Assembly (NCBI RefSeq): GCF_018449475.1
Contig: NZ_JAHCQH010000020.1
Coordinates: 237,915-301,914 of the forward strand
DNA length: 64,000 bases
Direction: 5' to 3'
Origin: Ancylobacter radicis
Lineage (GTDB): Bacteria; Pseudomonadota; Alphaproteobacteria; Rhizobiales; Xanthobacteraceae
In this document: positions 17,202-27,953 of the stretch, piece by piece
Layout of the letters: the number at the start of each line of letters is the position of its first letter
Position numbering within the stretch: the stretch's first letter is position 1
The notes under the pieces: generated by a model
Told to the model about the DNA's origin: nothing
What the model saw: only the letters and a program-made list of their open reading frames with translations
The model's database searches: none
Position numbers and translations under genes: made by a program

Positions 17202-18815
17202 CTATTCCGCCGGTGCGGCATGCGCCGTCGAGGGCACGCTCTCCGCCGCCGGCGCTTCCACCGTCATCTTCGAGCAGACGAAGAGGAAGCCGGCGACGAT
17301 CGCATAGGCGAGGGCCACGCCCGGCGTTACCGCGATTCCCACGCTCTCGCCATGCATGAAGCCGAAGAAAGTGAGAACGGCACCGGCCAGGGCGAAGGCC
17401 GCGGCCGGCACGAATTTGCGCTCGACCACGAAAACGCCGATCGCGCCCAGCACCAAACCGACCAGAATGGCGCCGCCGCCCATCACCTCCAGCCCGTGAT
17501 AGAGCACGCCGACCGCCCCCAGCTTGTCGAGCCCCAGCGTGGCGGCCGAGGTGCCGGCGACGGCGAGCGAATTGTCGATCAGCAGCTTGGCCCAGGCGGC
17601 CAGATGCGGGGTCAGCGCCAGCACCACGGCCGGGGCATGCTTGGCCGGCGTGGTCTGGAAAGCCTGCGCGCCGATCAGCATGCCGATATAGAGCAGGATC
17701 GGCGAGATCGCGACGACCGGGATCAGCGCCAGCAGCAGCGCGATGATGCCGAACCAGGACAGAATGATCACCATCAGCCCGGTCGCCGCCGAATAGCCGA
17801 TGCGCCCGCCCATCGATTTCCAGCCGGGATGGCCGATATAGACCGCGTTGATGAAGGGGTTGCCCATCAGGCAGCCGATCAGGCTAACCACGCCGTCGGC
17901 GGTCAGCACCCGCGTGGTCGGGTAATGGTCGCCCGCCGCCTCCGCGCTCTCCACATTGTCCATCGCCTCGACCAGATCGTAGATGCCGAAGGGGATGGCG
18001 GTGACGAGGATGATTCCGAGATAGTCGAAGCCGGAGAACACATGGCCGAAGGCCGGCAGCGGCACGGAGAAGCCGAAGCTGGAGAACGCCGCGCCCACCT
18101 TGTCGACGCTCATGCCGCCATAGTTCAGCCCGAGGGCGGTCGAGCCCCAGGCGATGATCATGCCCACGGCGATGGCGACGAGGCCGGCGGGAATGCCCTT
18201 GGGATATTTCACCCCGCCGAACCAGCTCACCATGATGATGGCGAAGCAGGTGAGGCCGATGACCGGGGTGGTGAAGATCTCGAAGGCCGGGCGCATCGCG
18301 ATAAAGGCGATGGAGACGCCCGCCAGCGTGCCGAGCAGGGCCGCGCGGGGTGTGATCTTGCGGATATACGGAGCTACGAAGCCGCCGATCATCAGGATGA
18401 AGCTCTGGAAGAACACCCAGACGAGGCCGGCTTCCCAGCCCTTGATCGGGTCGCCCGTGGCGGCGCCGATCGGCAGCATGATGACGAAGGTGACGACGAA
18501 CATATGCGGCACCGAAATGCCGGAGGGCAGGGCGCACACATCGTCCCGGCCGGTCTTCTTGGCGAGCTGGTAGCCGAGAAAGGCGTAATAGACGGTGGAC
18601 AGGAACATCATCAGCCCGACCGCCGGCAGGATGCGGCCGAACACGATCTCCGGCGGCATCTTCAGCACGAATTGCAGCAGGCCGGTCAGCACCAGCATGT
18701 TGACGAGAATGTTGGTGCCGAAGCCAAACAGGGCATTCCAGTCGCCCCGGGTCCACAGCGTCGGCCGCATGCCGATGCGGGAGGGCGATATCGGGGTCAT
18801 CTCGGTCGCGGACAT
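17202..18815 (-). CDS. NCS2-family purine/xanthine-type permease
   Basis: A 537-residue inner-membrane transporter with 12-14 hydrophobic helices. It resembles the AzgA-like/xanthine-uracil permease superfamily: RGDWNALFGFGTNILVNML near the N-terminus and NVESAEAAGDHYPT and NPFINAVYIGHPGWK in the core. The ATG at 18815 is preceded by AAGGGGA. It lies 81 bases downstream of an amidohydrolase gene on the same strand, which suggests joint uptake and breakdown of a nitrogen heterocycle or ureide. The substrate is inferred only to that level. Confidence 0.85.
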   Translation of the reverse strand: MSATEMTPISPSRIGMRPTLWTRGDWNALFGFGTNILVNMLVLTGLLQFVLKMPPEIVFGRILPAVGLMMFLSTVYYAFLGYQLAKKTGRDDVCALPSGISVPHMFVVTFVIMLPIGAATGDPIKGWEAGLVWVFFQSFILMIGGFVAPYIRKITPRAALLGTLAGVSIAFIAMRPAFEIFTTPVIGLTCFAIIMVSWFGGVKYPKGIPAGLVAIAVGMIIAWGSTALGLNYGGMSVDKVGAAFSSFGFSVPLPAFGHVFSGFDYLGIILVTAIPFGIYDLVEAMDNVESAEAAGDHYPTTRVLTADGVVSLIGCLMGNPFINAVYIGHPGWKSMGGRIGYSAATGLMVIILSWFGIIALLLALIPVVAISPILLYIGMLIGAQAFQTTPAKHAPAVVLALTPHLAAWAKLLIDNSLAVAGTSAATLGLDKLGAVGVLYHGLEVMGGGAILVGLVLGAIGVFVVERKFVPAAAFALAGAVLTFFGFMHGESVGIAVTPGVALAYAIVAGFLFVCSKMTVEAPAAESVPSTAHAAPAE

Positions 18816-18896
18816 GGAAGTCGTCCCCTTGGTTGAGCGGTGATCGGGCACGCGGCGAGGCAGGCAGAGGGCGCGCGCGGCGAGGCGCGCGGAAAT

Positions 18897-19598
18897 TCAC
18901 GCGGCGTCGGTGCGCGCCGCCGGGGTCTTGTTGGCCAGCGCCGCGAGCAGCGCCGAGGACGAGGAAACCCAGCCGAAGATGCCGCCCTGCGCCTTGATCA
19001 TGTCGAGGCCGACGCGGTGGAACTCCGGGAAATAGGAGGCGCAGCAATCGGCCAGCGCGACGCAGCGATAGCCGCGGTCATTGCCCTCGCGGATCGTGGT
19101 GTGGACGCAGACCTCGGTGGTGACGCCGCACACCAGCAGCGTGTCGATGCCCCGGTTCTTCAGCATGAGTTCGAGGTCGGTCTGGTAGAAGGCGCCCTTG
19201 CCGGGCTTGTCGAGCACCGGTTCGCCGGGGGCGGGGGCGAGTTCGGCGATGATGTCGTGGCCGGCCTCGCCGCGAATGAGGATGCGCCCCATCGGCCCGG
19301 CGCAGCCGATGCGGGCGGTCGGCGCGCCGCGCTCCACCTTGGCGGGCGGGGCGTCCATCATGTCCGGCCGGTGGCCCTCGCGGGTGTGGATCACCAGCAT
19401 CCCGACGTCGCGGGCGGCCTGAAGCGCCGTCTTGCATGGCCCCACCGCCGCCTGAAGCAGGGACACATCATTGCCCAGCGTCTCGCCGAAGCCGCCGGGC
19501 TCCAGAAAGTCACGCTGCATGTCGATGATGACCAGCGCCGTCCGCGCCGGATTGAAGGCGAGGGGGGCCGGTTCGGCGGCGAGAAGGCTGTCGGGCAT
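18897..19598 (-). CDS. isochorismatase-family amidohydrolase (biuret/ureidoacrylate hydrolase-like)
   Basis: A 233-residue cysteine hydrolase. The catalytic triad is visible: Asp in LVIIDMQRDFL, Lys in DKPGKGAFYQTDLE and the nucleophilic Cys in CGVTTEVCVHTT. The segments HTREGHRPD, GRILIRGEAGHDII and IREGNDRGYRCV closely resemble biuret hydrolase and RutB-type enzymes that split C-N bonds of ureido compounds (comparison from memory). The first gene of the unit with the NCS2 permease. A perfect palindrome 35 bases upstream is a likely operator. Confidence 0.85.
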   Translation of the reverse strand: MPDSLLAAEPAPLAFNPARTALVIIDMQRDFLEPGGFGETLGNDVSLLQAAVGPCKTALQAARDVGMLVIHTREGHRPDMMDAPPAKVERGAPTARIGCAGPMGRILIRGEAGHDIIAELAPAPGEPVLDKPGKGAFYQTDLELMLKNRGIDTLLVCGVTTEVCVHTTIREGNDRGYRCVALADCCASYFPEFHRVGLDMIKAQGGIFGWVSSSSALLAALANKTPAARTDAA

Positions 19599-19632
19599 GG
19601 ATTGATCCCCAGCGCGGAGCGGCGTCGCTCAT

Positions 19633-19652
19633 TGCATACATTCGTGTATGCA
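19633..19652. promoter_or_regulatory. palindromic operator upstream of the hydrolase/permease unit
   Basis: TGCATACATTCGTGTATGCA is a perfect eight-base inverted repeat with a four-base centre, 35 bases upstream of the hydrolase ATG. A second perfect repeat, GCCAGCT-C-AGCTGGC, follows at 19661-19675, and ATGAGT/ACTCAT at 19696-19717. The first has the ATACA...TGTAT shape used by many GntR-family repressors, but no gntR gene is nearby. The rest of the 19599-19975 gap holds nothing else I can name. Confidence 0.55.
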
Positions 19653-19975
19653 TGTGCTGTGCCAGCTCAGCTGGCGTCATAAGCCCATGATTTCTATGAG
19701 TGTAGGGAGATACTCATTCGTCGTTCGGCGAAAACAAAGCGCCCTATTTCGCGTGATTGAATATAAAATGTGCAAATTGCAGCATGTGTGCCGCTCCTGC
19801 TCCACGGGCTCGCCGCCGTCGTGCCGCCCGGGCGCACGGTCCTTGACGGAGGTGGCGGGATGCTGGTTCAATTGCCGCCACGAGCCTTTGCCGAAAAGGC
19901 GTCGTGCGGCATTGGCCGACCTTGCCTTGCTTGTACCCACTGGCGTTCGACGCAGTCTTGTTCCTTCACCGATGG

Positions 19976-20335
19976 ATGAGGCAGAACGTGGCAGCCTGGG
20001 CGGCCGACGTGTTGCAGTTTGGGCTGCTCGGATGGTTCGCCATTCTGCTGGGAACCCTTGTCGTGCGCGGCCTGCGCGGTGATCTGCGGCTGGCCGGCGT
20101 GCTTACCCACCAAGATAGCCATGCCATCGACCCCGAGCGTGTCCAGTCGCTTGCCGTCTTCGCGTTTGTGATCGGAGCCTACGCGCTGGAGGGAATGGAG
20201 GCGTTTCACGCCATGGCCATCCCGCTGGAGGGCGGGTTGCCCGCAAGCATGCCCGACATATCCGACACCCTGCTGGTGCTGCTGATGGGCAGCAACGGCG
20301 TCTATCTCGCCGGAAAGATCGCTCGCAGCCTCTAG
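19976..20335 (+). CDS. small membrane protein, first gene of a nuclease-linked trio
   Basis: A protein of about 119 residues with two hydrophobic helices (VLQFGLLGWFAILLGTLVV and LLVLLMGSNGVYLAGKIA). A loop with charged residues and LTHQDSHAIDPERVQ lies between them. I do not recognise the family. The start is uncertain: ATG at 19976 has no good ribosome binding site, and GTG at 19988 is possible. It is followed after nine bases by another small membrane protein and then by a nuclease gene. The final KIARSL places the C-terminus after a helix, as in membrane anchors. Confidence 0.6.
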   Translation: MRQNVAAWAADVLQFGLLGWFAILLGTLVVRGLRGDLRLAGVLTHQDSHAIDPERVQSLAVFAFVIGAYALEGMEAFHAMAIPLEGGLPASMPDISDTLLVLLMGSNGVYLAGKIARSL

Positions 20336-20344
20336 GAGCATTCC

Positions 20345-20707
20345 ATGAACGGACCGACGATAGCGACCCTGGGATTTCTCGTGATCGCCATCATTCTGAT
20401 GGGGTTCGCCGCCGTGGTGTTGTGGCAGATCCTCGCCGGCAAGATTGATCTTGCCGAGCTTGTCTCGGAGCCGCCAGCGCCGGGGGCGGCTCCCGGCGTC
20501 GTGCCGAAGGCAAGCCTGTCCCGTTTCCAGTTCCTCATCTTCACCTTCGTGGTGGCGGGCCTGTTTCTCCTGCTCTCCATCGAGAGCGGCGGTTTCGTCG
20601 ATATTCCAAACAATGTTCTCGGTCTGCTTGGCATCAGTGGCGGCAGCTATGTCGTCTCCAAGGCTGTCGGGCAGTCCAAAGCCCAGCCGTCGGGGGGCGG
20701 AGAATGA
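20345..20707 (+). CDS. two-helix membrane protein, second gene of the trio
   Basis: A 120-residue protein. Helix 1 is IATLGFLVIAIILMGFAAVV; a Pro/Ala-rich linker follows; helix 2 is FLIFTFVVAGLFLLLSI. After it comes IPNNVLGLLGISGGSYVVSK, a motif (SRFQ ... LLGISGG) that I have seen in other small bacterial membrane proteins without known function. GGAG sits close before the ATG. Its stop overlaps the nuclease start (ATGA), so the two are translationally coupled. Confidence 0.72.
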   Translation: MNGPTIATLGFLVIAIILMGFAAVVLWQILAGKIDLAELVSEPPAPGAAPGVVPKASLSRFQFLIFTFVVAGLFLLLSIESGGFVDIPNNVLGLLGISGGSYVVSKAVGQSKAQPSGGGE

Positions 20708-21687
20708 CATCGAGGCCATGCCGCTGTCGCGCGTCGCCGGCCGGGCCCGCCGGCGATCTGGCCATGGTCCTCGCCTTACCGCTTGCCATCCTGCTGGCCG
20801 GTTACCCGGCGCGCGCCGCCGACCATCCGGCCAACGATCCGCTGACCTGCCGGGCGATCTGGCAGAGTGTCGGTCTGCCCGATCCGGCGGCGGATGATGG
20901 GCGCGAGATCACGACGGTGTGCCACATCGGCTACATCACCGGGCATAACAACGCCAACAAGACCCCGGACTGGGTGGTCGAGCGCATCACGGCCGAGACG
21001 GCCTCGCAGGAATTCACACGCCCGGACGTCTCCTTCAAGGAGGAGACGGCGCTGCCGCCGGGGCGCCAGGGAGCGGTCAATGCCGATTATGCCGATAGCG
21101 GCATGGATCGCGGCCATCAGGCGGCGTCGGCCGATTTCAGCGGCGATCGTGAGGCGATGATCGACACCTTCTTCTATTCCAACGCGGTGCCGCAGTCGGG
21201 GCGCGGCTTCAATCAGCAGATATGGCGGGAACTGGAGGATCTGGTGCAGCATCTGGCGCGTGAGCGCGGCGAGGTGGTGGTGATCACCGGGCCGGTCAAT
21301 CTGGAGGAAAAAGGGATTCGCCTGCCGGCCGAGGCGGATGCATGCGGCAACGCCGTCGAACTGACCCGGCCGGCCAGAACGTCAATCTGCGATGCCAATG
21401 ACACCGATCCCTCGGTGCCCTGCGGCGCCGGCGCCGGTGCCGTCGTTCCGGCGGCGCTGTACAAGATCATCTATGATCCGGCGCTGCAGCGGGTGAATGC
21501 CTATGTGATGCCGAACATCGATCATCGGCCGGGGCGCAAGAAGGTCAAGGCGCTGACCTATCTGAGCGGTTTCCGCGTCGGCGTCAGCACGGTCGAGGCG
21601 TTGACCGGGCTGCGATTCTTCACCGCCCCGGGCGAAATGTCCGGCCGCTCTCTCCGCGAGACCTGCCCCGCGACAATGCTCCATTGA
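20704..21687 (+). CDS. exported DNA/RNA non-specific endonuclease (DRGH motif)
   Basis: A 327-residue NUC1/NucA-type beta-beta-alpha-metal nuclease. After a charged N-terminus there is a signal-peptide-like segment ending PARAAD (near residue 40). The catalytic motif is MDRGHQAAS with His138 as general base; the metal-binding Asn region is FYSNAVPQSGRGFNQQIW, followed by VVVITGPV. Such enzymes cut DNA and RNA with Mg2+. It overlaps the preceding membrane-protein gene by four bases. Whether it is secreted, periplasmic or held at the membrane by the two upstream proteins is not shown. Confidence 0.87.
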   Translation: MTSRPCRCRASPAGPAGDLAMVLALPLAILLAGYPARAADHPANDPLTCRAIWQSVGLPDPAADDGREITTVCHIGYITGHNNANKTPDWVVERITAETASQEFTRPDVSFKEETALPPGRQGAVNADYADSGMDRGHQAASADFSGDREAMIDTFFYSNAVPQSGRGFNQQIWRELEDLVQHLARERGEVVVITGPVNLEEKGIRLPAEADACGNAVELTRPARTSICDANDTDPSVPCGAGAGAVVPAALYKIIYDPALQRVNAYVMPNIDHRPGRKKVKALTYLSGFRVGVSTVEALTGLRFFTAPGEMSGRSLRETCPATMLH

Positions 21688-21790
21688 GTAGGGCCGCATC
21701 GCCCGCCGGCACTGGCCGGCCCTCCATGCGTCCCTTGCCAGAGTGATGGCGGGCGGCGACATAAGCGCGTCGCCGTGCCATGGATGCCAC

Positions 21791-22588
21791 ATGCTCATCG
21801 CCCATCTCTCCGATCCGCATCTGCGCCCGCCGGGCGTGCTCTATCAGGGGCTGGTCGACTCGAACGCCATGTTCGCGGCGGCGCTCGACCATCTGGCCGC
21901 GCTCGATCCGCAGCCCGATCTGGTGCTGCTCACCGGCGATCTGGTCGATGAGGGGACGGCCGAGGAATATGCCCATGCCCGTCAGATGCTGGCGCGGCTG
22001 ACGGCGCCGCTGCTGGCCATTCCCGGCAATCACGACGAGCGGGAGGCGTTCCGCGCCACTTTTGCCGATCACCCGCATCTGCCGGCCACCGGGTCCCTGC
22101 ATTTCGCGGTGGGCGATCAGGGCCCCGTGCGCATCGTCGCGCTGGATGTCACCGTGCCCGGCGAGCATCACGGGGATTTCGACTGGGCGGCCGAGAAGTG
22201 GCTGGAGGCGACGCTGACGGCCGAGCCCACGCGGCCCACGCTGGTGATGATGCACCAGCCGCCGATCCTCAGCGGCATCGCCTGCATCGACGCATATAAT
22301 TGCCGCGGCGGCGCGCGCCTCGCCGCCCTTCTCACCCGCCATCCGCAGGTCGAGCGTGTGCTGTGCGGGCATGTCCACCGCTTCATGCAGACGCGCTTTG
22401 GCGGCACGCTGCTGCTTACCGTGCCGAGCACCACCACCGCCATCGCCCTGCGCCTCGCCCCCGATGCCGAGCCGGCCTCCTTCGTCGAGCCGCCGGCGCT
22501 GCTGCTGCATCACTGGCGGCCGGAGGCCGGGCTGGTGACGCACCATGTCCCGATCGGCCGCTTTCCCGGTCCTTACGACTTTTTCTGA
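21791..22588 (+). CDS. calcineurin-like phosphodiesterase (CpdA/GpdQ type)
   Basis: A 265-residue metallophosphoesterase with the full dinuclear metal set: DPH in [11 protein letters not shown] in [15 protein letters not shown] in IPGNHDE, H in MMHQPP and GHVH in LCGHVHR. This pattern fits class III cyclic nucleotide or glycerophosphodiester phosphodiesterases. The ATG at 21791 starts [10 protein letters not shown] directly at the first motif. The ribosome binding site is weak. It lies 59 bases before uvrB on the same strand. The natural substrate is open. Confidence 0.87.
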   Translation: MLIAHLSDPHLRPPGVLYQGLVDSNAMFAAALDHLAALDPQPDLVLLTGDLVDEGTAEEYAHARQMLARLTAPLLAIPGNHDEREAFRATFADHPHLPATGSLHFAVGDQGPVRIVALDVTVPGEHHGDFDWAAEKWLEATLTAEPTRPTLVMMHQPPILSGIACIDAYNCRGGARLAALLTRHPQVERVLCGHVHRFMQTRFGGTLLLTVPSTTTAIALRLAPDAEPASFVEPPALLLHHWRPEAGLVTHHVPIGRFPGPYDFF

Positions 22589-22647
22589 GCGACAGAGCCG
22601 CGGCGGCGCCCCTTTTCTCCGGGCCTCCCAGCGCCCATATTCCGGCC

Positions 22648-25248
<2,601 letters not shown>

Positions 25249-25266
25249 CGCGGCGGTGAGGGGGCG

Positions 25267-25680
25267 TCAGAACCGCTTGTTCAGCCAGATGCAGGCATGG
25301 CCGGGTGGGTAATCGTCGATCTGGCCGAAGCGCTGGTAGCCGTGCTTCTGGTAGAAGTCCGGCGCCTGGAAGCTGTAGGTTTGTAGATGGGCACCGATGC
25401 AGCCACGTGCCCGCGCCTCGGTCTCGGCGGCATTGAGCAGGGCGCTGCCCACGCCGCCGCCCCGCACGTCGGGCGACACCCATAGCCAGTCGACGAACAT
25501 CCAGCCGAAATAGCAGTGCGCCTTGAGCCCGGCCTGGACCCCGCCATCCTCGTCGCGGGCGATGACCCAGAAGTTCGATGCGTGCAGCGGGCCACCCTTG
25601 GCCTCGTTGTAAACATCGAGCCCCCGGTCGATCAGCTCCCGCACCTCGGCGGCCGGATAGGCTTCCACGTCTATTCTCAT
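25267..25680 (-). CDS. GNAT-family N-acetyltransferase
   Basis: A 137-residue GNAT. The acetyl-CoA loop is VSPDVRGGGVGSALLNAAE (Q/RxxGxG/A type), followed by LQTYSFQAPDFYQKHGYQRFGQIDDYP, a block common to small amine or protein N-acetyltransferases. AAGGAG is six bases before the ATG at 25680, so the longer in-frame reading is rejected. Convergent with uvrB. The acceptor is unknown. Confidence 0.88.
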   Translation of the reverse strand: MRIDVEAYPAAEVRELIDRGLDVYNEAKGGPLHASNFWVIARDEDGGVQAGLKAHCYFGWMFVDWLWVSPDVRGGGVGSALLNAAETEARARGCIGAHLQTYSFQAPDFYQKHGYQRFGQIDDYPPGHACIWLNKRF

Positions 25681-25776
25681 GGGCTGCTCCTTACGGCCTC
25701 GTATTTGCGCGAGGTGGTCTTTACCGCCCTTCGTGGCAAGAATGAGCGGCGATGCCAATCAGGCATGGGGGATGAC

Positions 25777-26163
25777 ATGACGTTCACGCAGGCGATTTCC
25801 AGCGTTCTCGGCCAGTACGCCAGCTTCACCGGCCGAGCGCCACGATCGGAATATTGGTGGTGGGTGCTGTTCTCGGTCCTCGTCAACATCGCCACCAGCG
25901 TGCTCGACACGGCGCTGTTCGGCGCGGTGTCGCTGCTGGCCTATGGCGAAATCAACGCTTTCACGCCGATCAGCACGCTGGTCGGGCTGGCGCTGCTCAT
26001 TCCCTCCATCGCCGTCGCGGCCCGGCGCTTTCACGACCTCGACCGCAGCGGCTGGTGGCTGCTGATCGGCCTCACCGGCATCGGGGCTCTGGTGATCTTC
26101 TTCTGGTTCATGGTGAGAGGCACGCGCGGCCCGAACCGCTTCGGCCACGATATCCTGAGCTGA
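25777..26163 (+). CDS. DUF805 membrane protein
   Basis: A 128-residue inner-membrane protein of the DUF805 family (YhaH-like). It has the family start FTGRAPRSEYWWWVLF, three hydrophobic helices, the conserved RRFHDLDRSGWW between helices and the C-terminal GTRGPNRFG. GGGGGA lies ahead of the ATG at 25777. Function is unknown for the family. It ends at a strong terminator. Confidence 0.9.
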   Translation: MTFTQAISSVLGQYASFTGRAPRSEYWWWVLFSVLVNIATSVLDTALFGAVSLLAYGEINAFTPISTLVGLALLIPSIAVAARRFHDLDRSGWWLLIGLTGIGALVIFFWFMVRGTRGPNRFGHDILS

Positions 26164-26176
26164 CCCCACAAACGAA

Positions 26177-26201
26177 AACGGGCGCCGCGAGGGCGCCCGT
26201 T
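26177..26201. terminator. bidirectional terminator
   Basis: A ten-base stem (AACGGGCGCC / GGCGCCCGTT) with a GCGAG loop is flanked by AAACGAA on the left and TCCGTTCTT on the right. It separates the DUF805 gene from the convergent Tim44-domain gene. Confidence 0.8.
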
Positions 26202-26223
26202 CCGTTCTTGAGAGGTCGGCCGT

Positions 26224-27264
26224 TCAGCCCTGCTGAATGGCGCTGAGCTGCCATGCGGCACCCGGCGTGCGGGTGAAGGTCCAGAACTCCACCGCCTGCT
26301 CCAGCCGCTCCGGGTCGCCCTGCACGACGCGGCCGGTGGCCTTGTCGAGCGTCACGTCCTTGAGCTGGTAGCGCATGGCGACGGTGGCGTAGTCGCGGCC
26401 GTCCTCGCTCCAGGCTTCCGACAGGTCGCCCTGCAGCAGCTTCACGTCGGTGAGCCGGTTCTCCAGCCCGTCCTTGGCCAGATCGTCCAGTTCCTCGCCA
26501 ATATAGCCCATCATTTCCGGCGTCAGGCGCTCGGCCAGCGCGGCGCGGTCATCGCGGCCATAGGCCGTCTGCACCTCGCCGAGCAGGCGCTCGAAGCTGT
26601 CGAAATCGGTGCCGTCCAGCTTCAGCGGGCGCCCACGCGGGGCGGTGCCGAAGCCGGCGCGGGGCGCGGCGCCGCCAAGCGGGGCGCCCATCGGAGCCCC
26701 CTGCGGGGCGCCGGTGCCGTTGAGGCCGTCGCGCTGCAGCGGCTGCGGGCGGGAAGCGTCCGGGCCGGTCGCGTCCGGGCGGGCGCCGCCGGCATAGGAC
26801 GGCTGGTTGCGGTTGCGCAGCCAGCCCATCACCAGACGGACGACGATGAAGATCAGGCCGACCTGAAGCAGCAGGCCGAGAATGCCGGAGAGGCTGCCAA
26901 GGCCGGAGAAGAAGCCCGAGCCCATCAGCAGGCCGAACAGGCCGGCGCCGAGCAGGCCGCCCATCAGCCCGCCCATGAAGCCGCCACGGTTGAAGAAGCC
27001 GCCGGGCTGGGCGCCGGGCGCGCGAGCCGCCGCGCCGGGCGCGGTCTGGCCCTGCGGCGTCGCGGAACGCTGCATCGGCTGGGCGGAAGGAGCGGTGGGG
27101 GTGGGGGCCGGGGTCGACCAGGTCTTCGTGCCACGGCTGCCAAAGCTGCCGCTGCGGCCGACGCGGGCCTCGGCGAAGTCGGTCGCGACCATCAGGCCGG
27201 CACCGAGAAACAGGGTCGCGAGCGCGACACGCAGCAGGGTGGAACGGGAACGCGAGGACTTCAC
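26224..27264 (-). CDS. Tim44-domain membrane protein
   Basis: A 346-residue protein with an N-terminal helix (LLRVALATLFLGAGLMVATD), a Pro/Ala-rich segment, a Gly-rich membrane region FMGGLMGGLLGAGLFGLLMG and helix LLLQVGLIFIVVRLVMGWL. A C-terminal Tim44-like domain follows (FDSFERLLGEVQTAYGRDD ... EFWTFTR). Bacterial Tim44-domain proteins are thought to act at the inner membrane; the mitochondrial one assists import. No ATG fits; the GTG at 27264 with GGGAG nine bases upstream is chosen, and GTG at 27330 is the alternative. Confidence 0.85.
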   Translation of the reverse strand: MKSSRSRSTLLRVALATLFLGAGLMVATDFAEARVGRSGSFGSRGTKTWSTPAPTPTAPSAQPMQRSATPQGQTAPGAAARAPGAQPGGFFNRGGFMGGLMGGLLGAGLFGLLMGSGFFSGLGSLSGILGLLLQVGLIFIVVRLVMGWLRNRNQPSYAGGARPDATGPDASRPQPLQRDGLNGTGAPQGAPMGAPLGGAAPRAGFGTAPRGRPLKLDGTDFDSFERLLGEVQTAYGRDDRAALAERLTPEMMGYIGEELDDLAKDGLENRLTDVKLLQGDLSEAWSEDGRDYATVAMRYQLKDVTLDKATGRVVQGDPERLEQAVEFWTFTRTPGAAWQLSAIQQG

Positions 27265-27415
27265 GGGGCGGATTCTCCCAGGACGCTTTGTGTGGAGGCA
27301 GGCCCGGAACAGGGTCTGCCGCAGCGTCACATATGGGGGAGCTGGCCGGAGATTTCTACCCCGCCGCCATCACGTCGCTGCGACGAAGGCGGCGGCGCGG
27401 CTTCCCGACAGCGCC

Positions 27416-27586
27416 TCAGAAGCCGAGGCGCGACTCGAGCGAGGCGATCGAGCCTACCGGGGCCGTGACGACGTTGGCGGTCTTCTTGTCAGCCGCAGGA
27501 TTGGCGGAGACACGACCGGGCATCATGGCCTTGGGGGTGAGAGCAGCGGGGGCCTGAACCTCGGAACGGTTCATGACGGGAGGCAT
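27416..27586 (-). CDS. small hypothetical protein
   Basis: A possible 56-residue protein beginning MPPVMNRSEVQAPAALTPKA and ending SIASLESRLGF. AAGGA stands eight bases before the ATG at 27586. It has no hydrophobic helix and no motif I know. The reading frame is short, so coding is only moderately supported. Its position between the Tim44 gene and ppc would otherwise leave a 680-base gap. Confidence 0.4.
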   Translation of the reverse strand: MPPVMNRSEVQAPAALTPKAMMPGRVSANPAADKKTANVVTAPVGSIASLESRLGF

Positions 27587-27926
27587 TTGGGACGTCCTTC
27601 TGTTACGCATACGCATCCGGCGACTCGCATCGACCGGGTGACCTTTGAGCGCCGCCACTGGACGACGCCCTTCTGATGAGACCGACTATGAACGTTTGAC
27701 GGTTAACCTTGCCTGAGCCTTGCGTTCATATTCGCCGCGATTCCGTTCAGAAACGCGGCGGCCATATGGCAAAACGAAAGAATCCGAAGCCTGTTGCGCA
27801 TTCGCCTCACTGTCGGGGCGCTTCACCTAGGCGTTCGCGGCGCCTGCGACAACGGCGCTCCCGGACATGGCTGTCATGTCCGGCATGCTAATTGCTAAGT
27901 TTCTCTACGCCTAAAGGAGTATCGCC
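27587..27926. promoter_or_regulatory. upstream region of ppc
   Basis: About 340 bases with no convincing gene on either strand apart from the leader ORF noted next. AT-rich patches around 27660-27720 and 27880-27910 are candidate promoter sites for ppc and, leftward, for the small ORF at 27416-27586. AAAGGAG at 27913-27919 is a strong ribosome binding site. Confidence 0.35.
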
Positions 27927-27953
27927 ATGTCGGGAGTCGCGTCATGTCTCTAG
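27927..27953 (+). CDS. eight-codon leader ORF overlapping the ppc start
   Basis: ATG at 27927 is seven bases after AAAGGAG and reads MSGVASCL before a TAG at 27951. The ppc ATG (27944) lies inside it in another frame. It has the stronger of the two ribosome binding sites. It may be a real coupling minicistron, or a sign that the annotated ppc start is not the only one used. Confidence 0.35.
   Translation: MSGVASCL

Noticed and set aside
17220..18836. A 538-codon plus-strand open frame
   Set aside because: It is antisense to the NCS2 permease and has the His/Asp-rich composition typical of such shadows.
19868..20719. A 283-codon minus-strand open frame opposite the two small membrane proteins
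   Set aside because: It is hydrophilic and His/Gln-rich with no domain. The plus-strand genes have ribosome binding sites, helices and coupling to the nuclease gene.
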